Shown piece after piece: positions 8,259-16,064 of a DNA stretch of 64,000 nucleotides (the stretch's first letter is position 1; the number at the start of each line of letters is the position of its first letter). This stretch comes from Lipingzhangella_A rawalii (GTDB lineage Bacteria > Actinomycetota > Actinomycetes > Streptosporangiales > Streptosporangiaceae): the NCBI RefSeq assembly GCF_031628175.1, contig NZ_JAVLVT010000005.1, positions 248,001 through 312,000 on the forward strand, written 5' to 3'. The notes below the pieces were generated by a model. The model ran no database searches, had not been told where the DNA came from, and saw only the letters and a list, made by a program, of their open reading frames with translations. The translations under genes were made by a program, and so were the position numbers.

Positions 8259-9437
8259 TCAGTCCTCCAGGACGCCCAGCACCCGAAATTCCACCCCGGC
8301 GCGCGGCAGCCGCGCGATGAGCGCGTCGCCCATGGCGGTGGCCGTGGTCACCTGCCCCGAAGTCTCGGGTAGGGCGTCCTCGTGCAGGCACAGCGCGGCC
8401 TCAGCGAGCATGCCCGAGGTGGCGCCGTATCCGGGTTCACCACCCGAGACCAGGGCGCGCACCCGCCGCCCACCACCCGAGCCCACGACATGCACCGTGA
8501 ACCACCCTTGCGCGAGCTGTTGGCGACTCGGCCCGTCGCCCGGAGCACGCAGGGACAGGAGGCGACGACGTATCGCGGGGACCTGGGCGGCCGCCATCAC
8601 CCCCGCGGCACCCCCCGCGGCGGCCACCGCACTGGGGAGCCGCCGGAACGCCGCGTAGTGCCCGTAGCTGAAGTCGGGTCCATACCGTTCCAGCGCCGCC
8701 GCGGAGCGCGCCACCACCTGCGGGTCCAGGGTGGGCACCGGTAGCGTCCAGCCTCGGGCCAGGCGGGTGCGCGGGACCCCGCGGCGGTCGATCCGGACTC
8801 GTCGCCCCTGCGGCCGGCCTTCCACCGCCCGGCGTTCCCGTGCAGCGGTCGTCATAGCCGTGGCGTCGGCGAAAGCGCCCAGGGCCGAGCTCAGCGTGCC
8901 GCCCGACGCCGACCCGCGGGCACGAACGAAGCTTTCCACGTGCAGGGGCACCCCCTCGGGTAGCCGGTGCACGGTGAACAGCACCCCCAGGTCGTAGGGA
9001 ATGGACTCGAAGCCGCAGGCGTGCACCAGCCGTGCCCCGGTGCGTTGTGCGGTGGCGTGGTGCCGCACGTACATACGGTCCACGAATGCCGGCTCGCCGC
9101 ACAGGTCCAGGTAGTCGGTTCCCGCGGACGCGCACGCCGCCACCAGTGGTTCCCCGTACTGCGCGTAGGGCCCGACCGTCGTGGCGATGACCCGTGCCGA
9201 GGCGGCCAGGTCCTGGAGCGTGGTGGGATCATCCGCGTCGGCACGCAGCAGCGCGGGTTCCGGCCGGTCCGGTGCGACTTCGGCGAGTTGGCTCCGCAGG
9301 GCCGCCAGCTTCTCGGTGCTGCGCCCGGCAATGGCCCACCGCAGCTCGCGTGGGGCGTGGGTGGCCAGGTATTCGGCGGTCAATGATCCGGTGTACCCGG
9401 TTGCGCCGAACAGAACAAGGTCGTAGTCGCGTGGCAT
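8259..9437 (-). CDS. Saccharopine dehydrogenase-like / trans-acting enoyl reductase family protein
   Basis: 392 residues. The N-terminal Rossmann motif YDLVLFGATGYTGSL (5-19) and the following EYLATHAP...LRWAIAGRS are typical of the saccharopine-dehydrogenase-like family, which includes the mycobacterial trans-acting enoyl reductases of lipid synthesis. DYLDLCGEPAFVDR is a further family signature. The protein probably reduces a lipid intermediate using NAD(P)H. The ATG at 9437 is chosen because the frame upstream (to 9545) lacks homology. It is isolated, with no partner gene beside it, so the substrate is unknown. Confidence 0.75.
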   Translation of the reverse strand: MPRDYDLVLFGATGYTGSLTAEYLATHAPRELRWAIAGRSTEKLAALRSQLAEVAPDRPEPALLRADADDPTTLQDLAASARVIATTVGPYAQYGEPLVAACASAGTDYLDLCGEPAFVDRMYVRHHATAQRTGARLVHACGFESIPYDLGVLFTVHRLPEGVPLHVESFVRARGSASGGTLSSALGAFADATAMTTAARERRAVEGRPQGRRVRIDRRGVPRTRLARGWTLPVPTLDPQVVARSAAALERYGPDFSYGHYAAFRRLPSAVAAAGGAAGVMAAAQVPAIRRRLLSLRAPGDGPSRQQLAQGWFTVHVVGSGGGRRVRALVSGGEPGYGATSGMLAEAALCLHEDALPETSGQVTTATAMGDALIARLPRAGVEFRVLGVLED

Positions 9438-9590
9438 GGGTTCGTCTCGTTTTCGCTCGGCTTCGGCGTTATCGTTGGTGGCTCCACGATGCACCATCGA
9501 CCCCGCCCGGCCCCGGGCGCATCCGCCGCACCGAGCCCGGACCACGGATACGATGCCGCGCTCGGCGGGGCAGCGTCAGGCATTGTCCAG

Positions 9591-9890
9591 ATGAGGGGTG
9601 GTTCGGGTGTGCGCAGGTCACGGTGTGCGGCGGGTGTGCTGGGGACCTTCCTGGTGCTGGCTGGCTGTGGTGGATTCGATGAGCCCCAGCGCAGTGTTCC
9701 GATGCCCGAAGAGCCCGTGCCCCTGTCGACGGGCCACAACGTCACCCCGTCAGGACACACGCGCCCGGCCGCGATGGGGCCGACTCAGCTGCTGGTCGGC
9801 ATCGGCAGATCCACCAGGTCACCGAGCCTGCGGCGGATCACCTGCGGGCTGCCCAGGGCGAGCTGGTCGGCCTGGGCGCGCTTCAGGTAA
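9591..9890 (+). CDS. Possible small lipoprotein, unknown function
   Basis: A positively charged N-terminus (RRSRC), a hydrophobic stretch (AAGVLGTFLVLAG) and the lipobox LVLAGC look like a type II signal peptide, followed by a Pro-rich short mature part. A GTG at 9609 is 11-12 nt after GAGGGG and may be the true start. The last third overlaps the acyl-CoA dehydrogenase gene on the other strand (from 9785), so the C-terminus is doubtful. No family is recognised. Confidence 0.35.
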   Translation: MRGGSGVRRSRCAAGVLGTFLVLAGCGGFDEPQRSVPMPEEPVPLSTGHNVTPSGHTRPAAMGPTQLLVGIGRSTRSPSLRRITCGLPRASWSAWARFR

Positions 9891-10894
9891 AGGTGTGCGG
9901 GATGTTCCCAGGTCATGCCGATCCCGCCGTGCAGCTGGACGCACTCCTCGGCCGCGGCGACCGCTGTCTCCGAGCAGTACGTGCTGGCCATCAGCGCTGC
10001 CACGTGCCGATCCGGATCCCGGTCGGCCTCGGTGCCCGCGGCGTAGCGCGCCGCAGTGCGGGCCGCCTCGATGCGGACGTACAGATCCGCGAGCCGGTGC
10101 TTGAGCGCCTGGAACCCGCCGACGGTGCGGCCGAACTGGATCCGCTCGCCCAGGTAGGCCACGGTCGCGTCCAAACACCACTGGGCCAGCCCCAGCTGTT
10201 CCGAAGCCAGCAGTGCCGTACCCAGCTCCAGGGCCTGGCTGAGGACCGTTTCCGTGCCGCCGTTCAGGATCCGACGCCCGGTGGCGCCGTTCAGGTCGAG
10301 GTCGGCGAGCTGACGGGTCATGTCCAGCGACACCACCGGGGTGACGGTCACCGAGTCCACATCGAGGGCATGCAGCGCCAGCTCGCCGCCACGACGGGCG
10401 GGAACCAGCAGCACGTCGGCCTCCAGGGCACCGGCCACCCCGCTGATCTGCCCGGTCAGAGCCCCGTCACCGGACTCCTGCACAGTGGGGGAGTACTCAT
10501 GCGGGCTGGTGGCCAGCGGAACGGCCAGGGCTGCGGTCCGCTGCCCCTCGGCCAGCTGGCTCAGCAGCCCGTTCTCGACCGTGCCCAGCAGTACCCGGGT
10601 GGCGATAACCGCACTGGTCAGGAACGGAACCGGGGCGCACGCGCGCCCCAGCTCCTCCAGGACGACGGCGGCCTCGCGGGCGCTGGCTCCGGCACCGCCA
10701 CGCTCCTCGGGTACCAGCAGTCCGGCCAGTCCCAGGTCGGCCGCCAGGGGGCGCCACAGTCGTGTGGCCAGCGCGCTGTCCCCGTCGTAGCAGTCGGCAA
10801 CCCGCTCGGCGGGGCACTGGTCGCTGAGCAGGGCACGCACACTCTCCCGGAGCGCGGTCTCGACGTCGGTGTAGAGCAGATTGGCGTCAGTCAC
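9785..10894 (-). CDS. Acyl-CoA dehydrogenase (second subunit of a pair)
   Basis: 369 residues starting at GTG 10894, which overlaps the TGA of the preceding gene by 4 bp (GTGA), indicating translational coupling. N-terminal helical domain (LLSDQCPAERVADCYDG), GLAGLLVPEERGGAGAS near 55-71, then C-terminal QFGRTVGGFQALKHRLADL (253-271) and CVQLHGGIGMTWEHPAHLYLKRA (318-340), all standard for the fold. The family includes actinobacterial FadE pairs that form heterotetramers and oxidise bulky (steroid or branched) acyl-CoAs. Pairing with the upstream dehydrogenase suggests the same arrangement here. Confidence 0.85.
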   Translation of the reverse strand: MTDANLLYTDVETALRESVRALLSDQCPAERVADCYDGDSALATRLWRPLAADLGLAGLLVPEERGGAGASAREAAVVLEELGRACAPVPFLTSAVIATRVLLGTVENGLLSQLAEGQRTAALAVPLATSPHEYSPTVQESGDGALTGQISGVAGALEADVLLVPARRGGELALHALDVDSVTVTPVVSLDMTRQLADLDLNGATGRRILNGGTETVLSQALELGTALLASEQLGLAQWCLDATVAYLGERIQFGRTVGGFQALKHRLADLYVRIEAARTAARYAAGTEADRDPDRHVAALMASTYCSETAVAAAEECVQLHGGIGMTWEHPAHLYLKRAQADQLALGSPQVIRRRLGDLVDLPMPTSS

Positions 10895-12084
10895 CGGGGG
10901 ATGTCCTTCCAGGGCTGGTCCTTGTCGAAGCGGGGCTCGGGCTCCAGCCCCAGTACGCGTTCGGCGATGATGTTGCGCAGAATCTCGGACGTGCCGCCCT
11001 CGATGGAGTTGCCCTTGGCGCGCAGGTAGCGGTATCCGGCATCCCGCCCGGTCATGTCCACCAGGTCGGGGCGGGTCATGGTCCAGTCGCTGTAGCGCAG
11101 CCCCTCGCCCCCGAGAAGCTGAAGCTGCATCCCACTGATCTGTTGGGATAGCCGCGCGAAGGTGAGCTTCATGCCCGAGCCCTCCGGGCCGGGCTGGCCC
11201 GCCGCCAACTTCTGCCGCAATCTGGTCCCGGACAGGCGCGCCAGTTCGGACTCCACCCACAGTGACATCAGCTGGTCGTGATACTCCGGCCGGCGCACCT
11301 CCGGACGGTCCCGCCAGGTCTGCGCCGTAATTCCGATCATTCCGGACTCGCGCGGTGCGGCGTTGCCACCGATCGCCACCCGTTCGTTCATCAAGGTGGC
11401 GTTGGCGACCCGCCAGCCCTCGCCCTCGGCACCCAGCCGCTGCGTGTCCGGGATCCGAGCCTCGGACAGGAACACCTCGTTGAACTCGGCCTCCCCGGTG
11501 ATCTGGCGCAGCGGCCGCACCTCGACGCCGGGGTCCTGCATATCGCAGATGAAGTAGCTCATCCCGCGGTGTTTCGGCACGTCCGGGTCGGTGCGCGCCA
11601 GCAGGATGCCCCACCGTGCCAGATGCGCCTGCGAGGTCCACACCTTCTGCCCGTTGACGATCCAGGTGTCCCCGTCGCGCACGGCGCGGGTGGCCACCGC
11701 GGCCAGGTCGGAGCCGGCGCCGGGCTCGCTGAACAGCTGGCACCACACCTCCTCCCCGGTCCACAGCGGCCGTAGGAAGCGGTGCTGCTGTTCCGCGGTG
11801 CCGTAGGCCAGAATCGTGGGGGCGGCCATACCCAGCCCGATCCCGATCCGGCGCGGATTGTTGTCCGGAGCCCCCGCGGCCGACAGCAGCTCGGTTACGT
11901 AACTCTGATGGGAGCGTGCGAGGCCCAGCCCTCCCAACCCTTCGGGGTAGTGCACCCAGGCGAGTCCCGCATCGAACTGGGCGCGGAGGAACTCGAGGCG
12001 GTCTGTGCTGCGGGGATCGTGCGTGTCGAGGAGCGCTGTGACCCGGGATTTCAGGTCGGCGCGCACGCTCTCCTCGGTGGTCAT
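10891..12084 (-). CDS. Acyl-CoA dehydrogenase (first subunit of a pair)
   Basis: 397 residues. HYPEGLGGLGL, the flavin-site region LFSEPGAGSDLA with WIVNGQKVWTSQAH, and the C-terminal KGNSIEGGTSEILRNIIAERVL are all characteristic of FadE-type flavoproteins. It is followed with a 4-bp overlap by a second, divergent dehydrogenase, the layout of heteromeric FadE complexes. The reaction is alpha,beta-dehydrogenation of an acyl-CoA with electrons passed to ETF. The true start is ATG 12084; the open frame extends to 12486 only as an antisense shadow of the permease gene. Substrate unknown. Confidence 0.87.
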   Translation of the reverse strand: MTTEESVRADLKSRVTALLDTHDPRSTDRLEFLRAQFDAGLAWVHYPEGLGGLGLARSHQSYVTELLSAAGAPDNNPRRIGIGLGMAAPTILAYGTAEQQHRFLRPLWTGEEVWCQLFSEPGAGSDLAAVATRAVRDGDTWIVNGQKVWTSQAHLARWGILLARTDPDVPKHRGMSYFICDMQDPGVEVRPLRQITGEAEFNEVFLSEARIPDTQRLGAEGEGWRVANATLMNERVAIGGNAAPRESGMIGITAQTWRDRPEVRRPEYHDQLMSLWVESELARLSGTRLRQKLAAGQPGPEGSGMKLTFARLSQQISGMQLQLLGGEGLRYSDWTMTRPDLVDMTGRDAGYRYLRAKGNSIEGGTSEILRNIIAERVLGLEPEPRFDKDQPWKDIPR

Positions 12085-12241
12085 ACTGGTCTCGCTTTCG
12101 CGTTGTGCAGGCCGCTGATACCGCAACGACGGTGAGTGGAGCCCTACCGACATCGCCGACCACGACAGCGAATGGGAACTGCGCATGGTCGGTGTCAGCT
12201 GAGGCGCCCCACACTCCCCGCGACACATGGCGGGGCAGACC

Positions 12242-13666
12242 CTAGCTCCGGGATGCGGCAGCCGCCCGGTTGAGCGCCTCCGCCGCGGAGCCCGCAGACG
12301 GGTCGTGGGTTTCGTAGGAATGGAGGTGACGCAGCCGTTCGTCCAGGTCGATCCCGCGGCCGAGCATCGCGCGACGCCGGAGAACATAGCCGATCGCGCC
12401 AGCCACGAGGACGGCGCAGACCGCCGCGAACACGCCTGGGGCACCGGCGAGCACCACCAACCACAGCAGGGCCGCGATCGTCGCACTGACGATGGCGGTG
12501 ATCCGCAGCAGCGGCATCGGCAGCCGGTAGATCGAGGTGCGGTAGTGCTCCGGGTAGCGCTTCGGCAGGTTCCACAGGCCGAACGCGGTCATGATGTTGC
12601 CGTAGAGGATGATCATCCCGAGGAAGGTCGTCAGTAGGACGACATCCGGGGTGAAGAGCGCCCCCACCATCGGGGGGACGACCAGAACGATGACAGCGCG
12701 GTGCGGCACCTGGCTGACCGGGTGGATCCTGGCGATGCTGCTGGAGATCACGTCATCTCGTCCGGCCCGCATGAGGGTACGGGAATAGGAGATGACCAGA
12801 GCATTCACGGTGGTCAGTGCGCCCAGGATGGCCGCGGCGGCCACGGCTCCACCAATGGCGGTGGGCATGGCCTCGCCTGCGGCCTGCGCGATTCCTCCGC
12901 CACCATAGGCGGCAAGGTTGGTCCAGGAGTCGAGCCCAACAAAGACGCCGACGAGGCCGACGGAGAGCAGTACGGACACCGTCATCCCGAGCGCGAGCAC
13001 CCGAGGGATGTTCCGGACCGGATTCTTGAGCTCCTCGCCGAGCTCCACAATCATCGAGTAGCCCTGGAACGGGATGTACAGCGAGATCATGGCGAGCAGC
13101 ATGGGGCCGAGACCCTCCGGCAGGAACGGACTGTAGTTCCCGACGTCGATCTGGCCGCTGCCCGGAATGATGAAGGCCAGCGAGCCAAGGAAGATCCCGC
13201 ACACCATGGCGATCTGAACGCCGGTGACCAGGCGCACTCCCAAGAGATTCAGGATGAGGAAGCCCAGGAGCACGCCGAAGGCCAGCGCGGGAGCGGGGAG
13301 GTCCACGAAGAAGCGCATGAACTCGGCGAAGCCAACAGCGGTGAACAGCAGGGTCGACCAGATGGCCCCGATGATCATGAACAGCGATATGTAGCCCCAC
13401 AGTGGCTTCACCAGGCGCGAGGGGTAGACATACTGACCGCCGGCCACCGGCATGGCGCCACCAAGTTGGAGCAGCGCCAGGATCGAGAACACCATTGGGA
13501 CCACGGTGAGGGCCAGGGCGAGCGCGATGCTCGGGCCCGCGGCACCGATCAGTTCGCCCGGTAGTACGAAGACACTGATTCCGACGACCGTGCCGGTCAT
13601 CAGCACCATGCCGCCGAGGAGACCGATCTTGCGGTCTATCGGCTGGGCTCCTGTAGGGGCCGCCAT
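12242..13666 (-). CDS. APC-superfamily amino acid permease
   Basis: 474 residues with about 12 hydrophobic segments beginning IGLLGGMVLMTGTVVGISVF, the glycine-rich first helix of amino acid-polyamine-organocation transporters. Start ATG 13666 is fixed by CAGGAGG six nt upstream; two upstream in-frame Met codons lack this. The protein is a proton-coupled amino acid importer or exchanger in the cytoplasmic membrane; substrate not predictable. Single gene, with its upstream region facing the DUF559-like relic. Confidence 0.85.
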   Translation of the reverse strand: MAAPTGAQPIDRKIGLLGGMVLMTGTVVGISVFVLPGELIGAAGPSIALALALTVVPMVFSILALLQLGGAMPVAGGQYVYPSRLVKPLWGYISLFMIIGAIWSTLLFTAVGFAEFMRFFVDLPAPALAFGVLLGFLILNLLGVRLVTGVQIAMVCGIFLGSLAFIIPGSGQIDVGNYSPFLPEGLGPMLLAMISLYIPFQGYSMIVELGEELKNPVRNIPRVLALGMTVSVLLSVGLVGVFVGLDSWTNLAAYGGGGIAQAAGEAMPTAIGGAVAAAAILGALTTVNALVISYSRTLMRAGRDDVISSSIARIHPVSQVPHRAVIVLVVPPMVGALFTPDVVLLTTFLGMIILYGNIMTAFGLWNLPKRYPEHYRTSIYRLPMPLLRITAIVSATIAALLWLVVLAGAPGVFAAVCAVLVAGAIGYVLRRRAMLGRGIDLDERLRHLHSYETHDPSAGSAAEALNRAAAASRS

Positions 13667-13871
13667 ACGGTTCCTCCTGAGCATTACAACGTCGGCACAC
13701 ACGACCGGCTGCTGTCGAGGTGTGCCGTGCCCCAGTGGTGAGCAGCGGAGACTCGACCGTGGTCTGACGTGATGTGAGTCTCAGCTACGTTCGCACACCG
13801 ACCAGTCGGTATGTCAAGGATGGTGGGGCACGAACCAGTGATTCCTCGGATCCCCGTGCCCTCGCCGAAAC

Positions 13872-13928
13872 ACGCACTCCTGCCCAGTCACGCCCACTTC
13901 TGACCACTGGGAGTGGGCAGGAGTGCGT
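13872..13928. repeat. 15-bp perfect inverted repeat with 27-nt loop
   Basis: Arms at 13872-13886 and 13914-13928 are exact reverse complements (ACGCACTCCTGCCCA and its complement). A second, weaker pairing (CCCAGT/ACTGGG) lies inside. It sits between the permease 5' end and the broken DUF559-like gene, and its right arm overlaps the first codons of the remaining frame. It may be a terminator-like hairpin or a deletion scar. Confidence 0.7.
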
Positions 13929-14492
13929 ATGCAGGGGACGCGTGGTCGCATTACCTCCAACGGGCCGCCCCTGCCCTTGTGGATGGCGCCACCCGCCGGC
14001 CGGCCCCGCACGGCGACCTCACCGAGCACGTGGTCGCCGCCGACGCCCTGGCCCGCCGCTATGCCTTCACCCCTGACGCTCTGGCCGGCTTCGTTGCCCA
14101 GGCCCGCCTCGCCGGAATCCGGGGCGTGCGTCAGGTGGCCGCGGTGGCCGCGCAGTGCGAGCCGCTGGCCGAGTCCCCGGGCGAGTCGCGGATGCGCATG
14201 CGTATCGTGCGCGCCGGACTGCCCAGGCCCGAGGCCCAAGTGAAGGTCCACGACGAGTGGGGGGGAGTTCGTCGCGCGGCTGGATCTGGCCTATGCGGAG
14301 CTCAAGCTCGGCGTCGAGTACGACGGCCTGCTGCACCGCGACCGCTGGGCCATCGACCTCGCCCGCGCCAACCGTCTGCGCGAGCTGGGTTGGGAGCTGT
14401 TCACTTTCACCGCCGACGACCTGAAACCGGGAGTGGACACTATCCCCCGGCAGCTCGCCGCAGCGCTGGCACTCCGGGGGGCGCGACGTTGA
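13913..14492 (+). pseudogene. DUF559-type (PD-(D/E)XK endonuclease-like) gene, frameshifted and N-terminally truncated
   Basis: Two frames together encode the C-terminal part of an actinobacterial DUF559/AbiEi-like protein. The first frame gives VVAADALARRYAFTPDALAG, RGVRQVAAVAAQCEPLAESP and ESRMRMRIVRAGLPRPEAQV. After a 7-G run (14259-14265) the sequence continues in the next frame as GEFVARLDLAYAELKLGVEYDG...HRDRWAIDLARANRLRELGWELFTFTADDL and stops at 14492. One G too many explains the break. The usual N-terminal winged-helix part is also missing. The conserved E-Y-D-G and H-x-x-R-W nuclease-like residues survive. Either a real pseudogene or a homopolymer read error. Confidence 0.75.
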
Positions 14493-14583
14493 CCGGTGTA
14501 GCTCAGTCGCCGTGGGCAGCTTCGCGCACCTCATCGAGCGCGACTGCACTGACATAAGGGGCGAACGTTCTGGTCCGGAGTGG

Positions 14584-14656
14584 CGCACCCGGCAGGATTC
14601 GAACCTGCGGCCGGCAGATTAGAAGTCTGCTGCTCTATCCACTGAGCTACGGGTGC
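14584..14656 (-). tRNA. tRNA-Arg (anticodon TCT)
   Basis: The minus strand folds as a complete cloverleaf: acceptor GCACCCG/CGGGTGC, D-arm with AGCTCAGTGGATAGAGC, anticodon loop CTTCTAA with TCT, T-arm GCAGGTTCGAATCCTGC. The CCA end is encoded (14581-14583). It reads AGA, a rare codon at this GC content. Confidence 0.96.
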
Positions 14657-14856
14657 TGGTGGTCCTTGCGGTGGCATTCTAGAGGAATTCGGGGGATCTC
14701 GTGTTGCGTCATGTGATATTGGCTGGCAGTGAGTTGCGTTGTCCTGGTCCCGATCGGCCTGGAGTGGCGGTGTCATGACCGCGTCCGGTTCCGGCCAGTT
14801 GCGGGTGCCGCCCGGCGTGCGCACGGACGGGCGACACCCGGCTGATCTGATCCGGG

Positions 14857-14913
14857 TCACCATACCCAGAGCCCGCTGACGAGTACCAGCACGGTGACGA
14901 ACGTGAGCATCAT
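14857..14913 (-). CDS. Candidate 18-residue hydrophobic micropeptide
   Basis: Reads MMLTFVTVLVLVSGLWVW, a single membrane-spanning segment, ending in TGA. An AAAGGGG lies 8 nt before the first ATG, and an AT-rich promoter-like stretch (14967-14996) is just upstream on the same strand, ahead of tRNA-Arg. Too short for homology; no family is recognised. Confidence 0.35.
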   Translation of the reverse strand: MMLTFVTVLVLVSGLWVW

Positions 14914-14966
14914 CCGGCCCACCCCTTTCCCCGGCGGTCATGCCGAGGCCCCTCCCCATATCTCTA

Positions 14967-14996
14967 TGTATATGTTCAATGTCAATATGTAGTCAA
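14967..14996 (-). promoter_or_regulatory. Candidate promoter upstream of the micropeptide and tRNA-Arg
   Basis: TTGACT (14991-14996) and TATACA (14967-14972), 18 bp apart on the minus strand, inside an AT-rich island in otherwise GC-rich DNA. The surrounding ATGTATATG / ATATGTAG repeats could also be a regulator-binding site. The rest of the 14657-15083 gap shows nothing else. Confidence 0.35.
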
Positions 14997-15083
14997 CGGT
15001 GGGCGGGGTCGTAACGGTTCGTACACCCTGGAGCTAAGGGGCCGGCGAGGGAACTACGCCGCGTACCGGTTACCGTAAGCTGC

Positions 15084-16064
15084 GTGGCAATCAGAACCGA
15101 TCACCCGACCAGCGGCCCGGCCGTCGCCGGTGGCCTCCTTGCTGGTGTTGCGCTGGACCGGGTCCTGGGCGATCCTCGGCGTGGACATCCGGTGGCGGTC
15201 TTCGGCGCTGCGGCCACGCGCCTGGAGCAACGGCTGTACGCCCCCACCCGGCTTCGGGGCGCCGCGTATCTCGCGCTGTGCCTGGCCGCGGTCGTCGCGC
15301 CCGCCGTCGGTGCCCACCGCTGCCTACGCACCGTTCCGGGCGGCCACACGGCCGCCGTCGCCCTGGCCACCTGGGCCAGTGTCGGAGCTACCACGCTGGA
15401 GCGCGAAGCCGAGGGTATCGCTGCTGCGCTGGAGCGCGGAGACCTCGCCGACGCGCGCAACCGCCTGCCGCGGCTGTGCGGACGCGACCCCCGGGATCTG
15501 GACACCTCCGAGATCAGCCGCGCCACCGTGGAGTCGGTCGCCGAGAACACCTCGGATGCGGTCGTCGCCCCCCTGTTCTGGGGCGCCCTGCTCGGCCTTC
15601 CCGGCCTGCTCGGTCACCGCGTGATCAACACCTGTGACGCCATGGTCGGTCATCGCTGTGCGCGCTACACGAACTTCGGGTGGGCAGCCGCCCGCCTTGA
15701 CGACCTCGCCAACTGGGTGCCCGCTCGGTTGACCGCGCTGGCCACGGTCGCCACCGCCAGGTTCGTTGGCGGTAGCCCCACGGACACCAGCCACGCCCGT
15801 GCGCGGTACGGTCGCCACCATCCCAGCCCGAACGCCGGCCAGTGCGAAGCCGCGTTCGCCGGTGCCCTGGGGGTGCGGCTCGGTGGAGCCAACCGGTATC
15901 AACACACGGTCGATCACCGGCCCGAACTCGGCTCCGGGCGCCGGCCGGAGCCCGCGGACATCCGGCGGGCGGTGCGCCTGGGTCGTGCCGTCACCGCTGT
16001 GAGTACGGTTGTGGCCGCCGCGGCGGCACTCGCGTTGAGCCGCCGCGCGGGAGGTCGTCCATGA
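15084..16064 (+). CDS. cobD: Adenosylcobinamide-phosphate synthase (CobD/CbiB)
   Basis: 326-residue membrane protein that joins aminopropanol (or its phosphate) to adenosylcobyric acid in the late cobalamin pathway. Family signatures: DRVLGDPRRGHPVAVFG near the N-terminus, then ARNRLPRLCGRDPRDLD, SVAENTSDAVVAPLFWGALLG, and NTCDAMVGHRCARYTNFGWAAARLDDL. A GTG start at 15084 follows a TACCGT box by 7 nt, compatible with a leaderless message. Its TGA overlaps the ATG of cobQ by 4 bp (ATGA), so the two are coupled. The symbol follows the Pseudomonas nomenclature (cbiB in enteric bacteria). Confidence 0.93.
   Translation: MAIRTDHPTSGPAVAGGLLAGVALDRVLGDPRRGHPVAVFGAAATRLEQRLYAPTRLRGAAYLALCLAAVVAPAVGAHRCLRTVPGGHTAAVALATWASVGATTLEREAEGIAAALERGDLADARNRLPRLCGRDPRDLDTSEISRATVESVAENTSDAVVAPLFWGALLGLPGLLGHRVINTCDAMVGHRCARYTNFGWAAARLDDLANWVPARLTALATVATARFVGGSPTDTSHARARYGRHHPSPNAGQCEAAFAGALGVRLGGANRYQHTVDHRPELGSGRRPEPADIRRAVRLGRAVTAVSTVVAAAAALALSRRAGGRP

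Noticed and set aside
9785..12226. 813-codon minus open frame
   Set aside because: Only the part from GTG 10894 is coding (acyl-CoA dehydrogenase); the rest is an out-of-frame shadow of the upstream dehydrogenase.
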